Of a stretch of 38,269 nucleotides of DNA, positions 1-7,135 are shown one piece after another. Under the pieces are notes generated by a model. It made no database searches. It saw only the letters and a list, made by a program, of their open reading frames with translations, and was not told the origin of the DNA. Origin of the DNA: Bacteroidota bacterium (GTDB lineage Bacteria > Bacteroidota > Bacteroidia > Chitinophagales > Saprospiraceae). A program made the position numbers and the translations under genes. Position 1 is the first letter of the stretch; the number at the start of each line of letters is the position of its first letter. The DNA lies in the NCBI GenBank assembly GCA_018222965.1, contig JAAEZH010000001.1:1-38269 (forward strand), given 5' to 3'.

Positions 1-54
1 TGGTTCCGTTGGTTCCGTTGGTTCCGTTGGTTCCGTTGGTTCCGTTGGTTCCGT
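1..54. repeat. 9-bp tandem repeat (minisatellite), six copies
   Basis: Six perfect copies of the 9-bp unit TGGTTCCGT run from the first base of the window, so the array probably continues to the left. An A/T-rich stretch (about 55-90) follows, then the stop codon of the leftward secreted-protein gene. The unit is a multiple of three and could encode a tripeptide repeat in any frame (for example W-F-R, or N-G-T on the other strand), but no open gene can be confirmed from the visible part. Confidence 0.9.
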
Positions 55-92
55 TTAATTAAAAATTAATAAATAAAAATTAAAAATTATAA

Positions 93-539
93 TCAGGCTC
101 TCGGTTTGCCCTTTTTGAGATGGATCTTGCCGGGAATGCAACTGGATACCTCGGTTTGGCCCTGCCAATAACCTTCTAAGCGGAAAACGCCCTCTTCAAC
201 TTTGATAAGCATGAGTTGTCCGCGTTTGATGCACCAGTCCATGCCTTCAAACTTCTTGGAATTGATGATTTCCTTTTCAGCAAACTGAAGGTACACGCCG
301 CTTTGAATACGTCCGCTAAAGTCCATGGTGGCAAAAATGGAATCAACTTTTACGTAGGTTTTCCCGTTGACGACACCATCATCCGTAATTTCCTGCACGT
401 GAAATTCAAAATAGTAATCGGAGCGATAACCACCTTCATTTTGGGTGATTTCGCCGACCCAAACGCCGCCGAAGTGATCTTCCTGAGCATTCAGGCTAAG
501 AGATAAAATACAAAGTATAGAAAAGATGAGATATTTCAT
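93..539 (-). CDS. small secreted protein of unknown function
   Basis: About 148 residues from the chosen ATG, which places a clear signal peptide (MKYLIFSILCILSLSLNAQ) at the N-terminus with likely cleavage after NAQ. An ATG 57 bases upstream would add a hydrophilic stretch ahead of the signal and is less likely. The mature part begins with an FGGVWVGEITQ segment and continues as alternating hydrophobic/polar strands, suggesting a small beta-rich, lipocalin-like or periplasmic domain; no family is recognised. Two cysteines (in DWC and SSC) could form a disulfide. It lies 75 bp downstream of rsmD on the same strand and may be co-transcribed. Confidence 0.75.
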   Translation of the reverse strand: MKYLIFSILCILSLSLNAQEDHFGGVWVGEITQNEGGYRSDYYFEFHVQEITDDGVVNGKTYVKVDSIFATMDFSGRIQSGVYLQFAEKEIINSKKFEGMDWCIKRGQLMLIKVEEGVFRLEGYWQGQTEVSSCIPGKIHLKKGKPRA

Positions 540-614
540 GAAGTCGGGGTTTCTGGAGTAAAGATGAAATTTCTTCCGCATTCCACACACTTTCACCCGA
601 ATTTTAAAAGAATT

Positions 615-1169
615 TTAAGCCTCAGACGCTGGATGTCGAAAGAAGGAAAAATAAGTTTTCCCATAAGTACGCATATCCCGAAAGGCAGGATGGTTTTGAA
701 AATCGTGCTTTGGATTGTGCTCCAGCACAAACAAGCCGTCTTCTGCGAGCAAATCGCCTTCCAGGACGCGATCCGGCAGGGTATCCAAAAGAGGCATCCC
801 GTAAGGCGGTCCGGCAAAAATATAGGAGTAGCTATTATGATCGCGTTGTACAAACTTGAAAACATCTGCCCGCACGATCCGGATATAATCCTCAATGCCT
901 AATTCGCGGCTGATTTTTTTGGCAAAAGCAACCGCTTTGGGAAAACGATCTACATATGTTACATCCCGGCAACCGCGGGAAATAAATTCATAAGAATGAT
1001 TGCCGGTACCACCAAACAGGTCGAGCACTTTGAGCTCAGAAATATCCAGGCTATTGTGCAGAATATTAAACAATCCTTCCTTGGCGTAGTCGGTGGTAGG
1101 TCGCGTGGGCCAGTTATCAGCTGGCGGATAAAATTTTCTGCCTTTAAACTCCCCCCCTATAATACGCAT
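615..1169 (-). CDS. rsmD: 16S rRNA (guanine-N2) methyltransferase RsmD family
   Basis: The 184-residue length and motif order match RsmD, the SAM-dependent enzyme that makes m2G966 in 16S rRNA. It shows the N-terminal RIIGGEFKGR, the RPTTD..KEGLFNIL segment near residues 23-37, the SAM-binding VLDLFGGTGN (about 48-57), and an acidic ribose-binding residue in YVD (about 72-74). The catalytic motif IV, normally (D/N)PP(Y/F), reads GPPY at residues 120-123, so the acidic or amide residue is replaced by glycine. It follows the DUF3822 gene by 18 bp, the usual Bacteroidota arrangement. The family call is secure; whether the GPPY variant is fully active is not known from sequence. Confidence 0.92.
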   Translation of the reverse strand: MRIIGGEFKGRKFYPPADNWPTRPTTDYAKEGLFNILHNSLDISELKVLDLFGGTGNHSYEFISRGCRDVTYVDRFPKAVAFAKKISRELGIEDYIRIVRADVFKFVQRDHNSYSYIFAGPPYGMPLLDTLPDRVLEGDLLAEDGLFVLEHNPKHDFQNHPAFRDMRTYGKTYFSFFRHPASEA

Positions 1170-1187
1170 GCTGACATACTTTTTGAC

Positions 1188-2045
1188 CTATGATTTAAAG
1201 CTTACCGGGCTGAGGCAAAACAAATCCATGTACATATGAGCCTGGGTGCGCAGATGGCCGGCCAGGTGCAAATGCCTGCCCGGATCAGCCCGTTTGACAT
1301 CCTTGACATACCTGAATAACAACTGAAATATCTCTGAGTTTTCCAGAATATATCCGCTCAAATGAATGGGAACTTTATCTGTTGCCAATTCAAACTGATC
1401 ATAAACCAGCAATACATAATATACAAAATCCCTCGAAGTCCTAAACTCGAAAGTATTGTACATCAACAGTTTGGCTCCATCCATTAAAAACAGCTGGAGT
1501 AGGTTGTTGTGCACATTGATAAAAACCTGTTTGGTATCTGCAGATTCGTTGTTTCGGGAAAGGAAATTGAGTTGACCACTTGCTGCATGTTGGAGTTGCA
1601 CACCGGGCAATGCTTTTTGAACGGCACGAACCAATTCACCAGGAAGTGCATATACCAATACAGACTGAAAGCCAGGAATCGGGCTGGCAAATAATTGTTC
1701 ATCGACATCCGTGCGGACCATATTTCGCAAATAGGATGCTTTTTGCCTTTCATTAAAAAGTCTGTCGGGAACAAGTGTAGATTTGGTATTCAGGAAGCCA
1801 AGCCGGGTTTGCCGATAAGTCAGTTGCAACTGTTTATCGGAAGCCATGATCTCCTGAACGGGGCCAACCAGTTTGGAGAATTGAGAGATATCATTTCGGT
1901 AATTATACCGCCGAAGTAAGAGGACCTTTCGATCGTGGTTGGCTATGAAATAACATAAACTGTCCATCCCGATGAGGATGGACAGTTCACATTGAGGAGC
2001 CTGGGCTTTTGAAAATTGCTCGTCGATAAAATCGAAAGCGATCAT
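1188..2045 (-). CDS. DUF3822 family protein
   Basis: 285 residues resembling the Bacteroidota-specific DUF3822 family, which is regularly encoded beside rsmD. The fold is thought to be actin/ATPase-like (PilM-like), judging from family knowledge rather than a motif visible here. The sequence has an early ILIGMDSLCYFI strand, a central VFINVHNNLLQLFLMDGAKLLMYNTFEF stretch that resembles the second half of a duplicated RNase-H-like fold, and a C-terminal IHLSGYI segment. No signal peptide or membrane span. Its start codon overlaps the stop of the upstream pilin-like gene by 4 bp, so the two are translationally coupled. Function is unknown. Confidence 0.85.
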   Translation of the reverse strand: MIAFDFIDEQFSKAQAPQCELSILIGMDSLCYFIANHDRKVLLLRRYNYRNDISQFSKLVGPVQEIMASDKQLQLTYRQTRLGFLNTKSTLVPDRLFNERQKASYLRNMVRTDVDEQLFASPIPGFQSVLVYALPGELVRAVQKALPGVQLQHAASGQLNFLSRNNESADTKQVFINVHNNLLQLFLMDGAKLLMYNTFEFRTSRDFVYYVLLVYDQFELATDKVPIHLSGYILENSEIFQLLFRYVKDVKRADPGRHLHLAGHLRTQAHMYMDLFCLSPVSFKS

Positions 2046-2623
2046 TCCCAGTTACCTGCAAGTGTTGGTTCATTCATACTACCGAATTTCATGATGCGCT
2101 TCGGATTGTATGAATCATCGTATTTAGCGTAAGCAGGATCGCCGTATTTACCCATAAAAACGGTATAAGGCACTCCAACTTCTACTACATTCACCAGCGT
2201 TTTCTGATAAGTAATGGTATCTGCAGCAATCATAAAGGTCTCCCCTCTGCCAAAGGGCACATATTTGAGAGAATCCAGATTGATGCCCAATACCTTTACA
2301 GAATCATAAGCTGATTTGTAAATCGTATCGTAAGAAATCGCATCCAGATTGTTAGGATCATCCGGGTCACCGAATACCTGCACGATCCGGAAACTGTCAT
2401 TTTTAAGAACAGTAGACAGGCTGTCAAAGTCCGGAGCAAAAATTCCGGTAACTCCACGATAAAGCTCCTGGGACTGACGGATAAGTTTCAGCTTGTTAGA
2501 TACGGCGTCTTCCCGCGCTTCTTTTTCCGCTTTAAAAGCAATGGGTTCGCGAATCGAACTGATCAGTACCCAAACGAGCAAGATAACCAGTGCGATTAAA
2601 ACCAAATTGATGACTAATCTCAT
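2042..2623 (-). CDS. membrane-anchored, pilin-like hypothetical protein
   Basis: 193 residues with one N-terminal membrane segment (about residues 4-23) followed by a charged helix (AEKEAREDAVSNKLKLIRQSQELYR) and an extracytoplasmic part. A hydrophobic anchor running into an amphipathic helix with an 'R-x-x-Q-x-x-Y-x-x-x-x-G' pattern recalls type II/IV pseudopilins, although there is no prepilin peptidase site. Overlap with the start of the DUF3822 gene (4 bp) couples their expression. The pairing of a pilin-like protein with a PilM-like protein hints at a shared envelope complex, but this is inference. Bactofilin is encoded 89 bp upstream on the same strand. Confidence 0.75.
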   Translation of the reverse strand: MRLVINLVLIALVILLVWVLISSIREPIAFKAEKEAREDAVSNKLKLIRQSQELYRGVTGIFAPDFDSLSTVLKNDSFRIVQVFGDPDDPNNLDAISYDTIYKSAYDSVKVLGINLDSLKYVPFGRGETFMIAADTITYQKTLVNVVEVGVPYTVFMGKYGDPAYAKYDDSYNPKRIMKFGSMNEPTLAGNWE

Positions 2624-2712
2624 TGTTTCGGCTTGTTTTGATGCAATGATAATAATTTATTTTTAGAGCCGCTCCAAATTCATGTATCGAATCTGATCGG
2701 TTTTCATAGATG

Positions 2713-3099
2713 TCAGGCCGGAGTACCGATACGGCATTCGCCATTAAACTCAGCTCCTTCTTCCACGGTCATTACCTTGGCCTTTATGTTTCCATTAATC
2801 ACTGCGGTTGCCTTCAAATGCAGGGTATCTTTCACGGTCAGCTCCCCTTCCACTTTCCCCATGATTACGGCACTGCCAGCTATTATGGTTCCTTTGACCG
2901 TACCACTTTGCCCCATCACCAAACGTTTGGCACAATGCACATCACCTTTAATATACCCATCCATCCTTACATCAGATTCAGAACGAAAGGTACCTTCCAT
3001 TGAAGTATCCTTGGAAATAACACAGGTACCTGCTGACATTTGTGTGGATCCGCCACCGGAACTCGAGGGTGATTGTGATTTTGATCTTGCCGTAGCCAT
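2713..3099 (-). CDS. bactofilin (polymer-forming cytoskeletal protein)
   Basis: 128 residues, with a low-complexity Ser/Gly N-terminal tail (about 1-24) followed by a right-handed beta-helix core of short repeats: TSMEGTFRSESDVRMDGYIKGDV, then VKGTIIAGSAVIMGKVEGELTV and AVINGNIKAKV. This pattern of G-x-(I/V/L) turns is diagnostic of bactofilins, which polymerise without nucleotide and act as membrane-associated scaffolds. There is no membrane segment. A Bacteroidota -7 box lies about 55 bp upstream, so it probably heads the leftward cluster; it is divergent from tsaD. The link to the pilin-like gene downstream may be functional or only positional. Confidence 0.93.
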   Translation of the reverse strand: MATARSKSQSPSSSGGGSTQMSAGTCVISKDTSMEGTFRSESDVRMDGYIKGDVHCAKRLVMGQSGTVKGTIIAGSAVIMGKVEGELTVKDTLHLKATAVINGNIKAKVMTVEEGAEFNGECRIGTPA

Positions 3100-3153
3100 A
3101 AAATGTTTTTCGTTTTAAAGACTTGTATTTCAAGAGAAAGGTTCGACAGTCAA

Positions 3154-3161
3154 CAAATGTA
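3154..3161 (-). promoter_or_regulatory. putative sigma-A -7 box for bactofilin gene
   Basis: On the minus strand this octamer reads TACATTTG, a perfect match to the Bacteroidota TAnnTTTG -7 element. It lies 55 bp upstream of the bactofilin start, placing transcription initiation at about 3147. No convincing TTTG -33 element is seen at the expected distance. Confidence 0.5.
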
Positions 3162-3298
3162 AAGCTCCTGCCAGAGCTATTATAAGAAATCCGGAAAAAC
3201 ATACCTTTGTCCTGATTTTCAATCAGAGAACTCAAAGGCAGTAGACACGAAATAGCAGCTGTTGCCTGCGCGGCTTAAAAATAGCAAATCATTTGAGA

Positions 3299-4309
3299 AT
3301 GACCGATAAGAAAGGAGCCATTTTGGGAATTGAATCTTCCTGCGACGATACAGCTGCTGCTGTATGGATGCATGGGGAGATACTTAGCAATGTGGTCGCC
3401 AGTCAGGATATACATAAGGAATACGGGGGTGTGGTGCCGGAAGTAGCCTCCAGAGCCCACCAACAAAACCTCATTCCGGTTGTAGATACCGCACTAAACA
3501 GAGCCGGAATAAAGAAGGAAGATCTGGTGGCCATTGCCTTTACCCGTGGTCCGGGACTGATCGGTTCTCTCCTTGTTGGGGTAACTTTTGCAAAAAGTTT
3601 TGCCCTGAGTCTCGATATCCCTTTGATTGAAGTGAATCACATGCAGGCACACGTTCTCGCACATTTTGCCCGGGATCCAAAACCAGCATTCCCGTTTCTC
3701 TGCCTGACAGTCTCCGGAGGGCACACTCAAATTCTCCGGGTAAACAGCCCTCTGGAAATGGAAGTCCTTGGCGAAACAATTGATGATGCCGCAGGAGAAG
3801 CTTTTGATAAAACCGGCAAATTGATCGGACTCCCCTATCCTGCCGGGCCGGAAATCGACAAACTTGCCAATCAGGGAAAGCCTGTATTTGATTTCCCGGA
3901 ACCACAGATTGAGGGCCTGAATTTTAGTTTTAGCGGCTTAAAAACGGCTATTCTTTATTTCCTGCAAAGAGAAGTAAAAAAAGACCCCGATTTTGTCAAA
4001 GCAAATCTGGCAGATATCTGTGCTTCCGTTCAGGACCGGATTGTTACTATTCTTCTGAAAAAGCTAAAAAAAGCAGCAAAACAAACGGGCATCAGTCGGG
4101 TGGCTATTGCAGGCGGGGTATCGGCCAATTCCGGCTTGAGAAGGGCCTTACAGGCGGAAGCCAACCAGTCTGATTGGGAAACGTTTATTCCCGATTTTGA
4201 ATTCTGCACCGACAATGCTGCTATGATTGCGGTTACAGGCTGGTATAAATATCAGGCCGGGGAGTTTTCCAGTCAGGAAGTTGCGCCTTTAGCCAGGTGG
4301 CAGGTTTAG
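3299..4309 (+). CDS. tsaD: tRNA N6-adenosine threonylcarbamoyltransferase TsaD
   Basis: Transfers the threonylcarbamoyl group from TC-AMP to A37 of ANN-decoding tRNAs, working with TsaB and TsaE in the cytoplasm. The 336-residue product has the family's GIESSCDDTAAAV start (residues 10-22), the GGVVPEVASRAH segment (43-54), the metal-binding HMQAH (His114, His118), LTVSGGHT, and the late CTDNAAMIA. The ATG at 3299 is preferred over an in-frame TTG six bases upstream because the conserved start then begins at residue 10, as in most homologues. Divergent from bactofilin. Its stop is followed after 3 bp by a GAAA-loop hairpin. Confidence 0.97.
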   Translation: MTDKKGAILGIESSCDDTAAAVWMHGEILSNVVASQDIHKEYGGVVPEVASRAHQQNLIPVVDTALNRAGIKKEDLVAIAFTRGPGLIGSLLVGVTFAKSFALSLDIPLIEVNHMQAHVLAHFARDPKPAFPFLCLTVSGGHTQILRVNSPLEMEVLGETIDDAAGEAFDKTGKLIGLPYPAGPEIDKLANQGKPVFDFPEPQIEGLNFSFSGLKTAILYFLQREVKKDPDFVKANLADICASVQDRIVTILLKKLKKAAKQTGISRVAIAGGVSANSGLRRALQAEANQSDWETFIPDFEFCTDNAAMIAVTGWYKYQAGEFSSQEVAPLARWQV

Positions 4310-4312
4310 CCT

Positions 4313-4331
4313 TTCGGCGAAAGCCGGAAAA
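4313..4331 (+). repeat. 19-bp hairpin repeat, copy 1 (after tsaD)
   Basis: TTCGGCGAAAGCCGGAAAA starts three bases after the tsaD stop. CGGC pairs with GCCG around a GAAA (GNRA) tetraloop in the rightward transcript. An identical 19-mer sits two bases after the TonB-receptor stop at 25766-25784. It is followed by A-rich rather than T-rich sequence, so it is not a classical rightward terminator. Confidence 0.7.
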
Positions 4332-4332
4332 C

Positions 4333-4370
4333 AAAAAAATCCCGAATCTGCCTGAGGCTGATCCGGGATT
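4333..4370 (-). terminator. intrinsic terminator of the FG-GAP protein gene
   Basis: The minus strand reads AATCCCG ... CGGGATT (7-bp outer stem, 4338-4344 with 4364-4370) enclosing a short GCC/GGC inner stem, followed directly by a run of seven Ts. It lies 20 bp past the stop of the leftward T9SS FG-GAP gene. A sister terminator with the same outer stem is at 35738-35770. Confidence 0.85.
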
Positions 4371-4389
4371 CTACCATTTTAGCTTCCTG

Positions 4390-6111
4390 CTATTTTACGG
4401 CAAACGGAAAACTTCTCTGTTGGCCATCCTGAATCAATTGCAGGCTATACCAGCCAGCGGGCAAAGCAGATACATCTACTCTGGTGCTTAACGAGCCATT
4501 GTAGATTCCTTCTTCTCTGACAATCACCTGACGTCCCATTGCATCGATTACCACCAATCTTACGGCAGCACCCGGATCGGGCAAAGCTTCTGCCTGAACA
4601 TTGAGGTAATTGTCTGTCGGATTCGGGTGCATATTTACCCGGGCCTGTTTCCAGGCTTCTGAAACCGCGCTTTCCATAATTACATTAACGGTCATCGTAT
4701 AGGTTTCTGTACTATACTGGCTACCATCATACACTTTGAATTCAAAGGAGGTAAAGTCGTCCCCAAAGAAATCAGTTGGGGGTGTGTACACCAGATTCGC
4801 CAGATCGGCAACCGTTATTTCTTCATTTACGCCTACCGGAGCTCCGTTGTAATTCAATGCCCCCATATCTACGGTAGAAACGATCCGAACGCCGGCCAGC
4901 AAATCGCCATCGGCGTCATTGATTGGAAAATCTGCTTCAGCAAAGGGGTAATCCGTATTGATGATTACATCGATCTCCGTATCCATTGATTCCGGATTGG
5001 CATTCTGAGGCGCCAGATTTTCATAATAAAACAAGCCGGAATAATAACCTGCCAAAAACAGATCTAAATCGCCGTCATCATCGATATCAACCAGGGTGGG
5101 CTGGTAGAAGGCTGGATCCGGAAGGGTAATTCCAAAAGGATCTGCTTGCTGTACATCAAAAACAGGATCTTGAGCTGTACCAATATTTTCCTGATAGAAC
5201 ATGACCAATAAATTTGTTGGTCCGTCATAGCTCATGTACAAGACGTCATTATCGCCGTCCTTATCAAAATCAACAAAATCTACCAGGCGCACAAAATATG
5301 CCCCGGAAGCCTGATCAAGTCCAAAAGGGTCTTCAACTCCGGGCGCATATGCCGGTGCTTCAGGTGTTCCCGTGTTTTCAAAATAGGTAAGGATACCCTG
5401 CTGGGTAGTATGAACCAGGTCGTAATCGCCATCCCCATCCATATCCAACAGGTCGAGAAAATTAAAGAAATACCCCGATGTCAATCCAAAGGGATTAATC
5501 TGAGCAGCTGCAAAAGAAGGCAGGCTATTGGTTCCCTCATTTTCGTAATAATAAACACTGCCATCCCCAAATGCATGCCCGATAAAGGCATCCAGATCGC
5601 CATCGTTATCGATGTCAACCAGGCGCGTATTCGTCAATTCTGTATCATTTATTCCAAACGCGCCGCTGGAAGGCTCGGGAAAATCAGGAGAGGAAGCATC
5701 ACCGGTATTTTGGAAAAACCGGACATTCCAGTAGGGATCTAAATTGCTAAATCCACTGGAAAACAGATCCAGGTCTCCATCGGCATCTATATCTCCAAAA
5801 CCATTAGTGGGAAAAAGGTAATCTGTAGACCAGCCAAAAGGATTTACATTTCCGGCAGCAAAGGGTTGGGCGTCCATTCCCATGTTCAGGCCCAGGATAA
5901 GAGCAGCTCCGGCCATGGCTCTTTTCAACCTGGCCATTGAAAAGACTCGGGATAACTCCTGGTACAAACGTTTTAAACGACACAATACATCCATTTTATG
6001 CTGGTCGCTCATTAGATGCCACTTCCCGGATTTAACCAGGCGTTCAAATTGGCGGCTCCGGTACTTTAATTGCCGGTATTTCCGGGCAAAAGGTCGGTAA
6101 ACAGAATTCAT
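4390..6111 (-). CDS. T9SS-exported FG-GAP/VCBS repeat protein
   Basis: 573 residues. A 58-residue basic N-terminal region comes before a hydrophobic signal-like segment (MARLKRAMAGAALILGLNMGMDAQ, from residue 59). At least five FG-GAP/VCBS blades follow, each with a calcium-binding D-x-D-x-D-G-D-x-D loop (for example DIDADGDLDLF, DIDNDGDLDAF, DMDGDGDYDLV) and a recurring NPFG/DPFG phrase. Next comes a cadherin-like region (VNEEITVADLANLVYTPPTDFFGDDFTSFEFKV split by strands) and a type A T9SS sorting domain starting at MHPNPTDN and ending LIQDGQQRSFPFAVK. Such proteins form secreted or cell-surface beta-propellers. The ligand is unknown. An internal ATG at 5937 is the alternative start. Confidence 0.88.
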   Translation of the reverse strand: MNSVYRPFARKYRQLKYRSRQFERLVKSGKWHLMSDQHKMDVLCRLKRLYQELSRVFSMARLKRAMAGAALILGLNMGMDAQPFAAGNVNPFGWSTDYLFPTNGFGDIDADGDLDLFSSGFSNLDPYWNVRFFQNTGDASSPDFPEPSSGAFGINDTELTNTRLVDIDNDGDLDAFIGHAFGDGSVYYYENEGTNSLPSFAAAQINPFGLTSGYFFNFLDLLDMDGDGDYDLVHTTQQGILTYFENTGTPEAPAYAPGVEDPFGLDQASGAYFVRLVDFVDFDKDGDNDVLYMSYDGPTNLLVMFYQENIGTAQDPVFDVQQADPFGITLPDPAFYQPTLVDIDDDGDLDLFLAGYYSGLFYYENLAPQNANPESMDTEIDVIINTDYPFAEADFPINDADGDLLAGVRIVSTVDMGALNYNGAPVGVNEEITVADLANLVYTPPTDFFGDDFTSFEFKVYDGSQYSTETYTMTVNVIMESAVSEAWKQARVNMHPNPTDNYLNVQAEALPDPGAAVRLVVIDAMGRQVIVREEGIYNGSLSTRVDVSALPAGWYSLQLIQDGQQRSFPFAVK

Positions 6112-6178
6112 AGTTTGATTTTTTGTTCCTTCAATTTAATCAAAAAATCGTTTTCGAGCCTTCTTTTTTAGGTGATCC

Positions 6179-6186
6179 CAAAAATA
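6179..6186 (-). promoter_or_regulatory. putative -7 box for the FG-GAP gene
   Basis: The minus strand reads TATTTTTG, matching TAnnTTTG, 68 bp upstream of the 6111 ATG. It also lies just beyond the hairpin that ends the upstream DUF697 gene, so the T-rich tract could serve termination instead. Confidence 0.35.
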
Positions 6187-6191
6187 AACGA

Positions 6192-6216
6192 GGGCATCAG
6201 ATTTAATCTAATGCCC
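6192..6216 (-). terminator. probable terminator of the DUF697-SHOCT gene
   Basis: GGGCAT (6192-6197) pairs with ATGCCC (6211-6216) and AGATT pairs with AATCT inside, with one mismatch. On the minus strand the hairpin is followed by a T-rich tract (TTTATTTTTG). It lies 28 bp past the stop codon at 6244. Confidence 0.6.
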
Positions 6217-6243
6217 CCGAAAGGAGAATTTTTGAGTAGGGTA

Positions 6244-6942
6244 TTAAAAATCCTTAATCAATTTCTTTTTCATTTTTTCAAACTCCTCTTCACTGATGAG
6301 GCCGTCTTTCTTCATTTGGCCCAGTTCTTTAAGCCGCTCGATAATCGCTTCCTGGTTTAAATCTTCCTTATCAGAAAACGTTTCCACGATGGGTTCCTCA
6401 GCGGCTACAGGTCCTTCTTCTTTGGCCTGCTTCTGCCATTCTTTGGCCATCTTTTTCCCTTTTTCAAACTTCTCCTTATACATCTTTCTCAGACGAGCCG
6501 GATCGAAGTCGAGAATAGTACCTCCGGATTCAAAATGCTTTTTGAATACTTCTCCCAAAGCATAGGTAGATGCTCCGGCAAAAATGGAAACCGTTACGCC
6601 ACCAAGCAAGGAGCCTACTCCCGGAATGATCTTAATCAAACTTCCGGCAGTAACCCGCGCAATGGTAGAGCTTGTCAGGCTGGTAACAATGGCCTTGCCC
6701 TGGGTTTCTGAGAAATTTACATCATAGACCCTGCACAATTGTTTGATCATGTCTAGCTGTAAGGCACTAACGGCAAATATATCGGCAATTAGCACAGGGA
6801 TCATTCCTGCGCCCATTGACCAAATTACGTGGTTTCTAACGATCGTGTCTGCATGTTTGCCCCGATCTGAATTTTCTGCACTCATCAGGCTGTTTTTTAT
6901 TTTCTTTCCGGCGATCTTAATAATCTTCTTACCCGGGTTCAT
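6244..6942 (-). CDS. DUF697-type membrane protein with C-terminal SHOCT domain
   Basis: 232 residues. A basic N-terminal stretch (KKIIKIAGKKIKNSL) is followed by a hydrophobic hairpin-like region typical of DUF697/YcjF C-terminal domains: IRNHVIWSMGAGMIPVLIADIFAVSALQLDMIKQL-like sequence around 35-70, then a Gly-rich IIPGVGSLLGGVTVSIFAGASTYALGEVFKKHF around 105-137. A charged linker leads to a SHOCT motif near 200-232 (ERLKELGQMKKDGLISEEEFEKMKKKLI-like), a short helical oligomerisation module. Likely an inner-membrane protein of unknown role. It ends in a hairpin terminator and is separated from the macroglobulin gene by a palindrome-rich spacer. Confidence 0.82.
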   Translation of the reverse strand: MNPGKKIIKIAGKKIKNSLMSAENSDRGKHADTIVRNHVIWSMGAGMIPVLIADIFAVSALQLDMIKQLCRVYDVNFSETQGKAIVTSLTSSTIARVTAGSLIKIIPGVGSLLGGVTVSIFAGASTYALGEVFKKHFESGGTILDFDPARLRKMYKEKFEKGKKMAKEWQKQAKEEGPVAAEEPIVETFSDKEDLNQEAIIERLKELGQMKKDGLISEEEFEKMKKKLIKDF

Positions 6943-7034
6943 ATCAATTGGTTTGGATTCCTTTCAAATATATTTCTACTATCCCTTCCATGCCGGTTTT
7001 CTCGACATGTAGAGGGAAAGAATAGATGAAATGT

Positions 7035-7135
7035 AATTTTGAATGTTGAATTTTGTCTGCCAGGTGTTTTCCACTGACAGACTTGAATGTTGAATTAGGT
7101 ATACATTCAACATTATTAATTCTCCATTCAAAATT
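7035..7135. repeat. nested inverted repeats between macroglobulin and DUF697 genes
   Basis: Three nested or side-by-side inverted repeats lie in about 100 bp: AATTTTGAATG (7035-7045) with CATTCAAAATT (7125-7135); AATGTTGAAT (7086-7095) with ATTCAACATT (7105-7114); and an imperfect GTCTG...CAGAC hairpin (7055-7082). GAATGTTGAATT also occurs twice as a direct repeat. The outer right arm overlaps the macroglobulin stop codon. Confidence 0.75.

Noticed and set aside
3540-3905. 121-codon open frame opposite tsaD
   Set aside because: Antisense shadow of tsaD with no recognisable features.
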